64,000 nucleotides of DNA from an uncultured Pantoea sp. (GTDB lineage: Bacteria; Pseudomonadota; Gammaproteobacteria; Enterobacterales; Enterobacteriaceae), in contig CAJYVD010000018.1 in NCBI GenBank assembly GCA_913778495.1, forward strand, positions 45,122 to 109,121, given 5' to 3'. Position 1 is the stretch's first letter; each line of letters opens with the position of its first letter. The translations under genes were made by a program, and so were the position numbers. The notes under the pieces were generated by a model. It had not been told where the DNA came from and did no database searches. It saw nothing but the letters and a program-made list of their open reading frames with translations. This document shows, piece after piece, positions 37,989-47,444 of this stretch.

Positions 37989-38684
37989 ATGGCACTACGA
38001 TATGTAATTGTTCAGCAACCTAGCCGCGCCGCGCAGCTGTTTTTGCTTTATCACGGCGTGAATGATAATCCGGACGCCATGGCACAAATCGGCAGCTGGT
38101 TTGCCAACGCGTTTCCCGACGCGCTGGTCGTATCGGTGGGCGCTCCCTATCCAGGCAGCGTGCCGCAGGGACGACAGTGGTTTGCGGATCGCCCGGAGCA
38201 CGATCGCTCGCAACAGCAGTGCGTGGATGCGGTGATGCCGATCTTTATTGAGTCGGTCCATCACTGGCAGCAGCAGAGCGGCGTGCAGGCGCAGGCCACA
38301 GCGCTGGTGGGCTTTTCGCAGGGTGGGACTATGGTGCTGGAAGGCATCAAGGCCGATCCGGGGCTGGCGGGGCGCGTTATCGCTTTCAGCAGCCGTTTTA
38401 TTACGCTGCCCGAGCGCGCCACCACGCGCAATACTATTCATCTGATCCACGGCGATTACGATGAACAGGTGCCGCTGCACCATGCGGAAAACGCGATGCA
38501 GCAGCTAACGCATCTTGGCGGTGACGTGACGCTGGATGTGGTGGACGATCTGCCGCACGCCATCGATGACCGCAGTATGCAGTATGCGCTGAATCATCTG
38601 CGCTATACCGTGCCGCGCCGCTACTTTGACGAGGCGCTAAGCGGCGGTAAACCGGGCGACGACGATGTGGTCATGATGCTCTAA
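37989..38684 (+). CDS. ypfH: Esterase YpfH (alpha/beta hydrolase)
   Basis: A 231-residue cytoplasmic carboxylesterase of the phospholipase/carboxylesterase family. The nucleophile elbow GFSQGG has Ser at about residue 110; the likely Asp and His of the triad are in HGDYDEQVP and LPHAID. GGAGGA eight bases before the ATG is a strong ribosome binding site. It follows tmcA by 73 bases. E. coli YpfH hydrolyses short acyl esters; the natural substrate is unknown. Confidence 0.93.
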   Translation: MALRYVIVQQPSRAAQLFLLYHGVNDNPDAMAQIGSWFANAFPDALVVSVGAPYPGSVPQGRQWFADRPEHDRSQQQCVDAVMPIFIESVHHWQQQSGVQAQATALVGFSQGGTMVLEGIKADPGLAGRVIAFSSRFITLPERATTRNTIHLIHGDYDEQVPLHHAENAMQQLTHLGGDVTLDVVDDLPHAIDDRSMQYALNHLRYTVPRRYFDEALSGGKPGDDDVVMML

Positions 38685-38703
38685 ACGGCGGGGCAGGAAA
38701 GGC

Positions 38704-38729
38704 GCAGGGCGCAGCGTAATGCGCCCTGC
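38704..38729. terminator. Hairpin between convergent ypfH and ypfN
   Basis: A perfect 10-bp stem (GCAGGGCGCA / TGCGCCCTGC) with a 6-base loop lies between the two stop codons. Only a short T run follows on the minus strand. Probable bidirectional terminator. Confidence 0.6.
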
Positions 38730-38744
38730 TGAGGTTGGCAGGCG

Positions 38745-38936
38745 TTATTTCTTTTTGTTAGGCCAGTCGTCTTCGTCATCCCATTTGTCGTTAAAATCGC
38801 GATGGGGGGGCAAATCCGGTTTGTTTTCCATGTATTTCTTATGGTCGATGCGTTTGAGATCTTTGTAGACGTTCATCAGCACGCCTACCATCAGCAGGAT
38901 CACCAGAACCCACCAGTACTCTTTAATCAACTCCAT
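38745..38936 (-). CDS. ypfN: YpfN family small membrane protein (UPF0370)
   Basis: A 63-residue protein with one N-terminal transmembrane helix ([18 protein letters not shown]) and a highly charged tail ([21 protein letters not shown] ... [14 protein letters not shown]). This is the full YpfN pattern. AGGAGAA precedes the ATG. It lies 21 bases after dapE on the same strand, as in E. coli, and is the last gene of yffB-dapE-ypfN. Function unknown. Confidence 0.92.
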   Translation of the reverse strand: MELIKEYWWVLVILLMVGVLMNVYKDLKRIDHKKYMENKPDLPPHRDFNDKWDDEDDWPNKKK

Positions 38937-38957
38937 GCCTGTTCTCCTTCGGCGTGT

Positions 38958-40085
38958 TTACGCGATCAGCTGCTCCATAATGCGCTGATACATGCGGCTC
39001 AGCAGTTGCAGGTCTGACGCTTTTACGCACTCATTGATTTTATGAATGGTGGCATTCACCGGGCCAAGCTCCACCACCTGCGCCCCCATACGCGCAATAA
39101 AGCGTCCGTCTGAGGTGCCGCCGGTAGTCAGCAGCTGCGGCTTGATTTCATTATAGTGTGCAACGGCGTTGGTTACGGCATCCACCAGCTTACCGCGTGA
39201 GGTCAGGAATGGCTGACCCGATACCGTCCACTCCAGCGTATAGCGCAACTGATGGCGATCCAGCAGCGCCTGCACGCGATCTTTAATCATCTGGTCGGTC
39301 AGTTCGGTGCTAAAGCGGAAATTGAACTGCACAACGCATTCGCCCGGGATGACGTTATTGCTGCCGGTTCCAGCGTGCACGTTAGCAATCTGCATGCTGG
39401 TGGGCGGGAAAAATTCATTGCCTTGGTCCCACTCGGTCGCCACCAGCTCGTTTAGGGCTGGCATGGCGCGATGCACCGGATTGTCAGCCAGATGCGGATA
39501 GGCGACGTGGCCCTGCACGCCGTGCAGCGTCAGATTGGCTGTCATAGAGCCGCGGCGACCGTTTTTGACCACGTCACCCACGATCTCGGTGCTGGATGGC
39601 TCGCCAACCAGGCAATAATCCAGCCGCTCGTTGCGCGCCATCAGGCGCTCCACCACTTTTACCGTACCGTTGACCGCACTGGCTTCTTCATCCGAGGTAA
39701 TCAGAAACGCCAGGCGGCCTTTATGCTGAGGATGCGCGGCCACAAAACGCTCTGCTGCCACCACCATCGCCGCCAGCGAGCCTTTCATATCCGCCGCGCC
39801 GCGGCCAAACAGCATGCCGTCACGAATGGTGGGTTCAAACGGCGGGTTAATCCAGCGATTAGCATCACCCGGTGGTACCACATCGGTATGCCCGGCAAAC
39901 GCCAGCGTCTCGCCGTGGCCGCGCGTGGCCCACACATTGAGGGTATCGCCGACGTGCATCTGTTCGATGGTAAAGCCAATGGCTTCCAGACGCGCAATCA
40001 GCAGAGCCTGACAGCCCGCGTCGTCCGGGCTGAGTGACGGACGACGAATGAGCTGTTGTGCCAGCTCGATAACCGGACAAAACAT
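38958..40085 (-). CDS. dapE: Succinyl-diaminopimelate desuccinylase DapE
   Basis: A 375-residue two-zinc M20 hydrolase that removes succinate from N-succinyl-LL-diaminopimelate in lysine and peptidoglycan precursor synthesis. Zinc ligands and catalytic acids are in [10 protein letters not shown] (H66, D68), [10 protein letters not shown] (D about 100) and SDEEASA (E about 134-135), with the late His in NATIHKINE. The start [10 protein letters not shown] follows the yffB stop by one base, so the genes are co-transcribed. Same length as E. coli DapE. Confidence 0.97.
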   Translation of the reverse strand: MFCPVIELAQQLIRRPSLSPDDAGCQALLIARLEAIGFTIEQMHVGDTLNVWATRGHGETLAFAGHTDVVPPGDANRWINPPFEPTIRDGMLFGRGAADMKGSLAAMVVAAERFVAAHPQHKGRLAFLITSDEEASAVNGTVKVVERLMARNERLDYCLVGEPSSTEIVGDVVKNGRRGSMTANLTLHGVQGHVAYPHLADNPVHRAMPALNELVATEWDQGNEFFPPTSMQIANVHAGTGSNNVIPGECVVQFNFRFSTELTDQMIKDRVQALLDRHQLRYTLEWTVSGQPFLTSRGKLVDAVTNAVAHYNEIKPQLLTTGGTSDGRFIARMGAQVVELGPVNATIHKINECVKASDLQLLSRMYQRIMEQLIA

Positions 40086-40086
40086 G

Positions 40087-40455
40087 CTAGTCGTTCTCCT
40101 GAATAAAGGTGGGGTAGCGGGCGGCGTCGAACCCCACCAGCAAGGTGCCGTTGGGCGCAGCCAGCACCGGGCGTTTAATGATGGCGGGATAGGCGAGCAT
40201 CAGGGCGCGGGCACCGGCCTCACTCTGCGCGGCGTGACGCGCTTCATCGGACAGCTTGCGCCACGTGGTTCCGCGCGTATTGAGTAGCACCTCGTGACCC
40301 ACCTGTTCGATCAAAGTGTGCAGCAGCGCTTCATCAAGGCCGTCAACGCGATAATCATGAAAAACATAGTCGATGTCGGCGGCTTCAAGTGCTTTGCGCG
40401 CCTTTTTAATGGTGTCGCAATTCTTGATCCCGTACATCACCCACTGCGCCGTCAT
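40087..40455 (-). CDS. yffB: ArsC/Spx-family protein YffB
   Basis: A 122-residue thioredoxin-fold protein with [15 protein letters not shown] (active-site Cys14) at the N-terminus and the family segment [21 protein letters not shown] near the end. Related proteins reduce arsenate with glutathione, but YffB has a Cys-Asp-Thr sequence rather than the ArsC surroundings, and its substrate is unknown. It is the first gene of yffB-dapE-ypfN, with one base between it and dapE. A second, distinct ArsC-like protein (yfgD) is at 20172-20519. Confidence 0.92.
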   Translation of the reverse strand: MTAQWVMYGIKNCDTIKKARKALEAADIDYVFHDYRVDGLDEALLHTLIEQVGHEVLLNTRGTTWRKLSDEARHAAQSEAGARALMLAYPAIIKRPVLAAPNGTLLVGFDAARYPTFIQEND

Positions 40456-40853
40456 TGCCTGCTCCCCGTCCCGGAAAAATAAAGCGTGAGTCTATCATAG
40501 CGCCCGCGTGCGGGGGGACCTTTGCCCTGGGCATACCGCGCTTTTTTTAGGATGCCATTCAAGCATTGCTCGGGTGCAAACTCGGGCCAGTAAACGGTTT
40601 CACTCACGCGCCAAATTATTGCTGAGCGTATCATTAGTGCTCTAAGGATTATCCTAATCGTAAAAATGTGCTACAGGATTTCAGAAAGCATTTTTTTGAG
40701 TCGCAATAACAGGTTGCTGAAGTGTGCGTCAGTCCGCAATTCTGCTAATTGAGAAACTTTAAGTGTTTTTATCGATGGTGACGAGAGATGGAAACGTATT
40801 CACCTGTAGAAAAAAACGGCGTAGAATTGCTTCTACAATAAGAGAGGTAAAAC
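40456..40853. other. 398-base divergent region between yffB and ypfM
   Basis: No convincing long coding sequence. An open frame on the minus strand (40452-40634) lacks a ribosome binding site and family similarity. The region contains a probable RcsAB box at 40643-40656, several A/T-rich stretches suitable for promoters in both directions (AATAAT on the minus strand near 40615, TACAAT on the plus strand at 40834), and the GAGAGG ribosome binding site of ypfM. Confidence 0.5.
40643..40656. promoter_or_regulatory. Candidate RcsAB box
   Basis: TAAGGATTATCCTA is near-palindromic and agrees with the RcsAB consensus TAAGAATATTCCTA at 11 of 14 positions; from memory it is even closer to the box of the rcsA promoter. 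It lies 187 bases before yffB on one side and 197 bases before ypfM on the other. Which gene it serves is not clear. Confidence 0.45.
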
Positions 40854-40916
40854 ATGGTCGACACCGAAATGGGGAACTGGAAAGAATTCATCGAAGCGAT
40901 GTTGCGCAATAAGTAA
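40854..40916 (+). CDS. ypfM: 20-residue protein YpfM
   Basis: A very short gene: ATG at 40854, TAA at 40914-40916, with AGAGAGG six bases before the start. The peptide has the core GNWKEFIEAML, close to the E. coli YpfM core GNWKDFIEVML, with an acidic N-terminus (MVDTEM) and a basic end (RNK). It lies in the same place as in E. coli, between yffB and acrD, and is followed by a strong terminator. It looks like a short amphipathic helix. Function unknown; in E. coli the protein has been detected as a small expressed protein. Confidence 0.88.
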   Translation: MVDTEMGNWKEFIEAMLRNK

Positions 40917-40978
40917 CACGCGGAGAACAAGCAGGGTATTCCCAACCTGTTTGCATTCTAACCACACAGAGCAATAAC

Positions 40979-41007
40979 AGCCGCTATGTCGTCATAGCGG
41001 CTTTTTT
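40979..41007 (+). terminator. Terminator of ypfM
   Basis: A perfect 10-bp stem (AGCCGCTATG / CATAGCGGCT) with a 4-base loop is followed by six T residues on the plus strand. It lies immediately past the acrD stop of the opposite strand and may also end acrD transcripts, though the minus side has no T run. Confidence 0.85.
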
Positions 41008-41010
41008 ATG

Positions 41011-44000
41011 TCAGTCGTGCGGCTTCGCGCGCAGCGGGAAGCGACGGCGCACCAGCACGAAGAACAGCGGCACAAAGAAGATGGCCAGTACGGTGGCGGA
41101 AATCATGCCCCCCATCACGCCGGTGCCAACGGCATGTTGACTGCCGGACCCCGCGCCGCTGCTGATAGCCATCGGCAGCACGCCAAAGATAAACGCCAAT
41201 GAGGTCATGAGGATAGGACGCAGGCGCTGGCGCGAGGCTTCCAGCGTAGCGTTGACGAGTTCCGTGCCTTTGGTGTTGATCTCATTCGCAAACTCCACGA
41301 TCAGAATGGCGTTTTTGGCGGATAAGCCAATGACGGTGAGCAGCCCGACCTGGAAATAGACATCATTCTCCAACCCACGCAGCCAGGTCGCGACCAGCGC
41401 GCCAACCACCCCCAGCGGCACCACCAGCATCACGGAAAAGGGAATGGACCAGCTTTCATAGAGGGCGGCCAGGCATAAAAACACCACCAACAGCGAAATG
41501 GCATAAAGCGCCGGTGCCTGAGAGCCGGACAGGCGCTCCTGATAGGATGCGCCGGTCCATTGGAAGCCCACGCCCAGCGGCAGTTGCTGCACCAGCTTTT
41601 CCATCACATCCATGGCGGTACCGCTGCTGACGCCGTTGGCGGCTTCACCGACAATCTCCAGCGACGAATAGCCGTTGTAACGCTCCAGGCGCGGCGAACC
41701 GGTTTCCCAGCGGCTGGTGGCGAAGGTCGAGAAGGGCACCATGCCGCCGCTGCTGTTGCGCACATACCATTTGTTCACGTCGTCTGGCAGCATGCGAAAC
41801 GGCGCAGCGGCCTGAACGTACACCTTTTTTACCCGGCCGCGATCGAGGAAATCGTTCACGTAGGTGGAGCCCCAGGCGGTGGTCAGGGTGTCATTAATGG
41901 TATTCAGGGAGACGCCGAGGGCCTGCGCCTTGCGCTGATCGATATCAATTTGCAGCTGCGGGCTATCATCCAGACCATTGTGTCGCACGCGCGATAGCGC
42001 CGCATTACTGTCTGCCAGCGCCAGCAGTTTGTCGCGCATAGCCATCAGCTGCGTATGGCCGATACCGCCGTGATCTTGCAGTTCTAAATCGAAGCCGGAG
42101 GAGCTGCCGAGGCCGGTAATAGCGGGCGGGCTACTGGCGATTACCCGCGCCTCTTTAATTTTTTTGAAGGCGCTGGTGGCGCGATCGATGATGGCAAAGG
42201 CGGTGCGATCGCGACCGGAACGCACCTCCCAATCTTTCAGGCGCACGAACAGGCGCGCTACGTTTTGTCCGTTACCACCCGGACCGGCCCCAATGGTTGA
42301 AAAGACCGACACCACGTTCTCTTTCTCGGCGGTCATATAGTAGTGCTCAACCTTTGCCACCACCCTGGCGGTTTGCTCCAGCGTGGCACCCGGCGGAAGC
42401 TGGACCTGCGTCAGAAATACGCCGCGATCTTCCTGGGGCAGAAACGAGGTGGGAAGACGCATGAACAGAAACGCCATCACGCCCAGTAACGCCAGGTAGA
42501 TCACCAGCCAGCGTCCGCCTTTCGCCACGATGCGCGCGACGCCGCGCTCATAGCGTACGGCACCGGCGTTGAAGTTGCGGTTAAACCACCCAAAAAAGCC
42601 GCGTTGACCGTGCTGCTCGCCTGCGGGTAACGGTTTCAGCAGCGTGGCGCACAGCGCAGGCGTCAGGATCATCGCTACCAGTACCGAGAGCACCATCGCG
42701 GCCACGATGGTGATGGAAAATTGCCGATAGATGGCCCCCACCGTGCCGCCGAAAAATGCCATCGGCACAAAGACCGCCGACAGCACCAGCGCAATGCCCA
42801 CCAGCGCGCCCTGAATCTGGCCCATGGATTTACGCGTGGCCGCGCGGGGCGACAGGCCCTCATCGCGCATGATGCGCTCCACGTTTTCCACCACCACAAT
42901 GGCATCGTCAACCAGCAGGCCAATGGCGAGCACCATGGCAAACATGGTCAGCGTATTGATGGTGAAGCCGCAGGCGTAAAGCACGGTGAAGGTGCCGAAC
43001 AGCACCACCGGCACCGCGATGGTAGGGATCAGCGTGGCGCGAAAATTCTGCAAGAACAGATACATCACCAGAAACACCAGCACTATCGCCTCCAGCAGCG
43101 TCTTCACCACGTCCTTAATAGAGGCTTTGACGAACGGAGTGGTTTCAAAGGCGACCTTGGCTTCCAGCCCGTGTGGAAAATAGTGCGACAGCTCTTCCAC
43201 CCGCGCCCGCACCAGCTTATCGGTATTCATCTCATTGGCGCCGGACGCCAGCTTAATGCCAAGGCCCGAAGCGGGCTGGCCGTTGTAGCGGCTCAGATAA
43301 TCGTATTTTTCCGCGCCGAGGGCGACGGTGGCGACATCGCCCAGCGTCACCACGGAGCCGTCGCTGTTGCTTTTCACGGTAATGGCGCGGAACTGCGCCG
43401 GCGTTTGCAGCATCGACTGCGCATTGACCGTGGCGTTAAGCGCCTGTTTGTCCACCGATGGCAATCCGCCGACCTGGCCCACCGCCACCTGCGTGTTCTG
43501 CGCCTCAATGGCAGACACAACATCATCGGTGGTCAGCGCGTAAGCGATGAGCTTATTGGGGTCGAGCCAAATGCGCATGGCGTATTGCGAGCCGTAGGCG
43601 TCAACCTGACCCACGCCCTCAATGCGGCTCAGCGGATCCTGAATGTTACTGGCGACATAATCAGCAATATCCTGTTTGTCCATGCTGCCGTCGGTTGAGA
43701 CGAAGGCAATCATCAGAATGTTACTGTCACCGGTTTTATTGACGGTCACGCCCTGCGATTGCACGGCGGCTGGCAGCTTGCGTAGCGCCGTTTGCAGCTG
43801 GTTCTGCACCTGCTGACGGGCTTCATCGGGGTTGGTGCCGGCGCTGAAGGTCAGCGTGATTTGCGCCTGGCCGGTGTTACTGCTGTTGGAAGACATATAC
43901 ATCAGATTATCGATACCGGTCATGTTCTGCTCGATAACCTGCGTCACGGTATTTTCTAATGTTTGCGCAGACGCGCCAGGGTAGTTGGCGGTAATGCGCA

Positions 44001-44127
44001 CATTGGGGGGCGCGAGGTCGGGGTATTGCTCAATCGGCAGCGAAACAATGGCCAGCGTGCCACACAGACACAGCAAAATAGCCAGCACCCAGGCAAAAAT
44101 GGGGCGGTCAATAAAAAAGTTCGACAT
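41011..44127 (-). CDS. acrD: RND multidrug efflux pump inner-membrane subunit AcrD
   Basis: A 1038-residue RND pump with 12 transmembrane helices and two large periplasmic loops. The start [19 protein letters not shown] is that of AcrB/AcrD proteins. The proton-relay Asp pair is in [14 protein letters not shown] (about 407-408), and the Lys of helix 10 is in [14 protein letters not shown]. It pumps aminoglycosides and other amphiphilic drugs with AcrA and TolC in E. coli. The assignment to acrD rather than acrB rests on position (ypfM and narQ as neighbours) and the absence of acrA. A BaeR-like box lies 146-163 bases before the start. Confidence 0.9.
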   Translation of the reverse strand: MSNFFIDRPIFAWVLAILLCLCGTLAIVSLPIEQYPDLAPPNVRITANYPGASAQTLENTVTQVIEQNMTGIDNLMYMSSNSSNTGQAQITLTFSAGTNPDEARQQVQNQLQTALRKLPAAVQSQGVTVNKTGDSNILMIAFVSTDGSMDKQDIADYVASNIQDPLSRIEGVGQVDAYGSQYAMRIWLDPNKLIAYALTTDDVVSAIEAQNTQVAVGQVGGLPSVDKQALNATVNAQSMLQTPAQFRAITVKSNSDGSVVTLGDVATVALGAEKYDYLSRYNGQPASGLGIKLASGANEMNTDKLVRARVEELSHYFPHGLEAKVAFETTPFVKASIKDVVKTLLEAIVLVFLVMYLFLQNFRATLIPTIAVPVVLFGTFTVLYACGFTINTLTMFAMVLAIGLLVDDAIVVVENVERIMRDEGLSPRAATRKSMGQIQGALVGIALVLSAVFVPMAFFGGTVGAIYRQFSITIVAAMVLSVLVAMILTPALCATLLKPLPAGEQHGQRGFFGWFNRNFNAGAVRYERGVARIVAKGGRWLVIYLALLGVMAFLFMRLPTSFLPQEDRGVFLTQVQLPPGATLEQTARVVAKVEHYYMTAEKENVVSVFSTIGAGPGGNGQNVARLFVRLKDWEVRSGRDRTAFAIIDRATSAFKKIKEARVIASSPPAITGLGSSSGFDLELQDHGGIGHTQLMAMRDKLLALADSNAALSRVRHNGLDDSPQLQIDIDQRKAQALGVSLNTINDTLTTAWGSTYVNDFLDRGRVKKVYVQAAAPFRMLPDDVNKWYVRNSSGGMVPFSTFATSRWETGSPRLERYNGYSSLEIVGEAANGVSSGTAMDVMEKLVQQLPLGVGFQWTGASYQERLSGSQAPALYAISLLVVFLCLAALYESWSIPFSVMLVVPLGVVGALVATWLRGLENDVYFQVGLLTVIGLSAKNAILIVEFANEINTKGTELVNATLEASRQRLRPILMTSLAFIFGVLPMAISSGAGSGSQHAVGTGVMGGMISATVLAIFFVPLFFVLVRRRFPLRAKPHD

Positions 44128-44172
44128 GAAACCGACACTCCTCAGCTGCGTATTTTAAGTATTGTGTGGCGA

Positions 44173-44229
44173 ACGCCGAAGCCCCTTCGGCGTAGACGGG
44201 CGCAGCGACGTCACCGCGCCCGTCTACGC
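44173..44229 (-). repeat. Two overlapping inverted repeats in the acrD leader
   Basis: A perfect 14-bp inverted repeat (arms 44190-44203 and 44216-44229, loop 12) shares four bases with a second perfect 9-bp inverted repeat (ACGCCGAAG at 44173-44181, CTTCGGCGT at 44185-44193). The two stems cannot both form fully, so they are alternative structures. They lie between narP and acrD, 46 bases before the acrD start. No T run follows either. They could end narP transcripts or form an acrD leader switch. Confidence 0.6.
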
Positions 44230-44272
44230 TTGCCAGCGCTTACTCTACGCAGCATTGAGAAGAGAATAGTGG

Positions 44273-44290
44273 ATAAATCATGGAGAAAGT
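44273..44290 (-). promoter_or_regulatory. BaeR-like box upstream of acrD
   Basis: On the acrD strand ACTTTCTCCATGATTTAT agrees with the published BaeR consensus TTTTTCTCCATDATTGGC at 13 of 18 positions, including the whole CTCCATDATT core. E. coli acrD is activated by BaeSR through such a site. A weak -10 (TATTCT) follows closely, so the acrD transcript would start near 44255. Confidence 0.6.
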
Positions 44291-44319
44291 GTAAATAAGG
44301 CCCGGCGCTGGACGGGCGC

Positions 44320-44949
44320 TCATCTTTCGCGCCGCTCCAGCCATAGCAGGGTTGCGGCGAGGCGAGAGCGCACGTTAAGTTTGCGCAGGAGATGGCGTAT
44401 ATGCACCTTTACCGTCTCCTCGGCGATGCACAGCAGGGTCGCTATCTCTTTATTCGACAGGCCGCGCGCCACTTCCTGTAATACTTGACGTTCACGCTCG
44501 GTGAGCTGTTGTAGCGGATCGTCCTGCGACGGTTGCGCGGCGATGGCGCTTTCCACCGCCGCGCTCAAGACGCGCTCGCCGCGTGCGCCGCGCGCGATCT
44601 CCGTCAGCAATAATTCCGGTTCGCTATCTTTTAACAGGTAGCCCGCAGCGCCGGCTTCCAGCAGCGCGTGAATATCGCTGCTGGCGTCAGAGACGGTAAG
44701 CACCAATACGCGGGCGGTAATCCCTTCGGCGCGCAGCGCATTTAACGTATCCAGCCCGGACATGCCTTTCATGTTGAGATCCAACAGGATGACGTTAGGC
44801 GACAGTCGGCGCGCTTCGGCCAGCGCTTCCGTGCCGTTATTCGCTTCTGCAATGACCTCAAGCTGCGGCTCTAACTGCAGTAGCTGACGAATCCCCTGGC
44901 GCATGAGCGGATGATCGTCAACGATCATCACAGTGAGGGGCAAAGACAT
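44320..44949 (-). CDS. narP: Nitrate/nitrite response regulator NarP
   Basis: A 209-residue regulator. The receiver domain has D11-D12, the phosphorylated Asp57 in VILLDLNMKGMSGLDTLNAL, Thr/Ser in LTVSDASSD and Lys in GYLLKDSEPE. The LuxR-type helix-turn-helix follows (LTERERQVLQEVARGLSNKEIATLL). It is closer to E. coli NarP than NarL through the linker and QVMIVDDHPLMR-like start. It lies 14 bases after narQ on the same strand, so kinase and regulator share a transcript, unlike E. coli K-12 where narP is far away. Confidence 0.9.
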   Translation of the reverse strand: MSLPLTVMIVDDHPLMRQGIRQLLQLEPQLEVIAEANNGTEALAEARRLSPNVILLDLNMKGMSGLDTLNALRAEGITARVLVLTVSDASSDIHALLEAGAAGYLLKDSEPELLLTEIARGARGERVLSAAVESAIAAQPSQDDPLQQLTERERQVLQEVARGLSNKEIATLLCIAEETVKVHIRHLLRKLNVRSRLAATLLWLERRER

Positions 44950-44963
44950 CGTGATTTCTCCTG

Positions 44964-46658
44964 TTAAAGCGGCGCGGTTGGGCCCGTTTCACGTGAGGGA
45001 AACTGCAGCGTCACGCAGGTGCCCGTCGGCTGCGACGTCACCGTTAAGGTACCGGCGAGGCGTGCGGCGCGTTCCTTCATAATTGCCAAGCCAAAATGGC
45101 CCGGCACGGCGTCGTGCAGAGGTATGCCACAACCGTCATCTTCAATGGTGAGAGCACACTCACCGTTGTCCTGTGGCTGAAAGCGCACATGAATATGCCG
45201 TGCCTGCGCATGACGCAGCGCATTGAGTAGGGCCTCACGCGCAATTTGCAACACGTGTACCTGCTGCTGCGCATCCAACGCGGGTAAACCGGGATACGCG
45301 TGAAAGCAGATCTCTGCCGGCGTTTGCGTCTGCAACGGCACGATCATGGCCTGCATCGCCTGATTCAGATCGGCATGATTCATGGTAAGTCGAAAAGTGG
45401 TCAACAGCTCACGCAATTGCTGGTGGGCCTCTGTCAGCGCGCGATCAAACTCGGCAACAATCGTTAGCGTCTGCGGCGGGGTGTCATTGAGCTGCCGCCG
45501 CAGTAGCGTCAGCTGAATACGCATGAATGCCAGCGCCTGGGCCAGCGAATCGTGTAGTTCGCGCGCAATCGTCGCGCGTTCTTCCGTGAGTAACATCTGG
45601 TGATACTGCTTTTGCGTTTGCCAAATCCACAGCGATCGCGACAGCATGTTAGCCAGGCTCTGCATCAGCGCAGGGTCCGGCGAACGGCCTGATGTTTGCC
45701 AGCGCATCGCGCCACGTAGTTGGTTCATCTGCGCCACCTCGATGTGCTGCCAGCCGCGAAGGGCATCATGGCGGCCTGCGTGAAACGCCATATCGTTGAC
45801 CTCAAGCGTCAAGGCGCTGAGGGATTCTCGCGTCATCACGCGATCCAGGACTTCCTGAAAGCGCGCGGGTTCAAGCGTGCTGCTGGTCAGGATCTGCGAA
45901 CTTTCATACAGCAGCGTAAGGGTGCGGTTGGCCTCGGTTAAGGCTTCGGTTTTATCGCGCACCGCCAATTCAAGCAGCTGATAATGTGCGTGGAGCCGCG
46001 CGGCCATGTTGGTGAACGCTTCCGCCAGCACGCCCAGCTCGTTGGGGCGGGTGTTGCACAAGGGGGGAAAAGCAAAATTGCCCTGTTCAACATAGTGGCT
46101 GGCGGTCATCAGGGCATTGAGCGGTCGCACTACGCGGCGGCGGATAAAGCGCAGCGTCCACAGCGCAAGCGCCACAATAGCCAGCACACCAAACAGACTG
46201 CTGGCTGCCACCAGCTGCATCTTCAGTTCTGCATAGCGCTGCAGCGCCAGCACAAAGCGATCGATTTCACCGACGTAGCTGGCAATGCTCTGCTGATAAA
46301 CACGGCCTGAGTCAGGCTGCAGCGTTTGCTGTAAATCCGGCCAGCTGTCACGAAGAGAGCGATAGCGACTGACCACCTCATTTGGCACCCAGGGCCGTTC
46401 CAGCTGGGTCAGGGCGGGGGATTGCAGCGTCTGTTGATAAAGTTGGATATGGCGCGCGAGTCGCTGTGCGTCGCGCGAATCATCCCATGCCAGACGGTAA
46501 ATTTGCATGCGCAGCGAACCGGCCACATTCACCGCTTCGGCGTCGGAGAGGCTGCGTGAAAGCGTGATAAGCGCGAGGCCGGTCGTGAGGACCGAGAGCA
46601 GCACAATCAGCCCCAGCGCGCGCGCGATGGTGCGGGTAACCGGACGTTTGACGATCAC
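44964..46658 (-). CDS. narQ: Nitrate/nitrite sensor kinase NarQ
   Basis: A 564-residue membrane kinase. The GTG start at 46658 gives VIVKRPVTRTIARAL, matching E. coli NarQ, and AGAGGA lies seven bases before it; the frame runs nine codons further up. Helix 1 (about 14-34), the periplasmic P-box SLSDAEAVNVAGSLRMQIYRL that binds nitrate, helix 2 (about 147-167), HAMP, a GAF-like region, then the HisKA_3 domain with EERATIARELHDSLAQAL and the ATPase domain (REALLNALRHA, EDDGCGIPL). It phosphorylates NarP from the adjacent gene. Confidence 0.94.
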   Translation of the reverse strand: MIVKRPVTRTIARALGLIVLLSVLTTGLALITLSRSLSDAEAVNVAGSLRMQIYRLAWDDSRDAQRLARHIQLYQQTLQSPALTQLERPWVPNEVVSRYRSLRDSWPDLQQTLQPDSGRVYQQSIASYVGEIDRFVLALQRYAELKMQLVAASSLFGVLAIVALALWTLRFIRRRVVRPLNALMTASHYVEQGNFAFPPLCNTRPNELGVLAEAFTNMAARLHAHYQLLELAVRDKTEALTEANRTLTLLYESSQILTSSTLEPARFQEVLDRVMTRESLSALTLEVNDMAFHAGRHDALRGWQHIEVAQMNQLRGAMRWQTSGRSPDPALMQSLANMLSRSLWIWQTQKQYHQMLLTEERATIARELHDSLAQALAFMRIQLTLLRRQLNDTPPQTLTIVAEFDRALTEAHQQLRELLTTFRLTMNHADLNQAMQAMIVPLQTQTPAEICFHAYPGLPALDAQQQVHVLQIAREALLNALRHAQARHIHVRFQPQDNGECALTIEDDGCGIPLHDAVPGHFGLAIMKERAARLAGTLTVTSQPTGTCVTLQFPSRETGPTAPL

Positions 46659-46879
46659 GTAGGCTTCCTCTGAGCCGGCGCGCAAAACCGCGGGCAGGGC
46701 TGTGGCTGCGGTAAACGGAAGCCCTTCACAGAAATATCCACGTCTCTTTACGTTTCCTTATATTCCCGACGCAATGCTGGCGAAATATTGAGCGTATTTA
46801 CGCATGCATAGCCTGATTTTCATTACAGCAATAATAATTCAGTTGTCCGTTTTCAATGCGAAGAACAACAGGAGAATTT

Positions 46880-47152
46880 ATGAATAAGCCCCTTGCTATT
46901 CTGACTGCTGCCTTTCTGACCAGTGCCAGCTTTACCGCGCTGGCTGCGCAACCGCTCAGTGCCGCGGAAGCACAAAATCTGCAACCCGCTGGCACCGTGT
47001 CCGTGACCGGTGTTCGGGGATCGCTGGATGACGCGACTCGCCACCTTTCCCGAAAAGCGGAGGAGATGGGCGCCAGCCACTATCGTGTGATCGGCATGCA
47101 GAATCCCGGTGACTCGAGCTTGTGGAGCGGCAGCGCAGAAATCTACCGTTAG
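46880..47152 (+). CDS. Periplasmic YhcN/DUF1471 family protein
   Basis: A 90-residue protein. AGGAGA stands just before the ATG at 46880; eight codons of open frame upstream are ignored. A signal peptide (MNKPLAILTAAFLTSASFTALAA, cleaved after ALA-A) is followed by the compact DUF1471 domain with GTVSVTGVRGSLDDATRHLSRKAEEMGASHYRVIGMQNPG and a final SAEIYR. Such proteins (BhsA, YhcN, McbA, YdgH) respond to stress and affect biofilm. The exact member cannot be named. It stands alone with its own terminator, divergent from narQ. Confidence 0.88.
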   Translation: MNKPLAILTAAFLTSASFTALAAQPLSAAEAQNLQPAGTVSVTGVRGSLDDATRHLSRKAEEMGASHYRVIGMQNPGDSSLWSGSAEIYR

Positions 47153-47205
47153 TCGTTGATTTTGGTTCTTTATTGACCAACTTACTCTCCATGTAATCCC
47201 TCTTT

Positions 47206-47229
47206 ACCGGCCAGCTGGCCGGTTTTTTT
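47206..47229 (+). terminator. Terminator of the YhcN-type gene
   Basis: A perfect palindrome ACCGGCC-AGCT-GGCCGGT is followed by seven T residues, 54 bases past the stop. Confidence 0.85.
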
Positions 47230-47444
47230 GTGCACCGCGACCAATTCTTACAAAACAACTCGTGCAACCAAAAGGTATATTTTGCTTCGTTCTTGCAGAA
47301 CGGGTAGGATTCATCGCCGTAATTTCCCGGCTCGCTGCGCGACACCGTTCCGCCGCGATGTGAGCAGGTTTTACTCCATTTCGCACCGCTAAACGCAATC
47401 GTTTGGTCTTGCGGTGATTGATGGTCAGGACAAACAGGAAAGCT

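Noticed and set aside
40452-40634. Sixty-codon open frame upstream of yffB
   Set aside because: No ribosome binding site or similarity; it overlaps the yffB start and likely regulatory DNA.
42721-43698. Open frame of 325 codons opposite acrD
   Set aside because: Same type of shadow; acrD is complete and conserved on the other strand.
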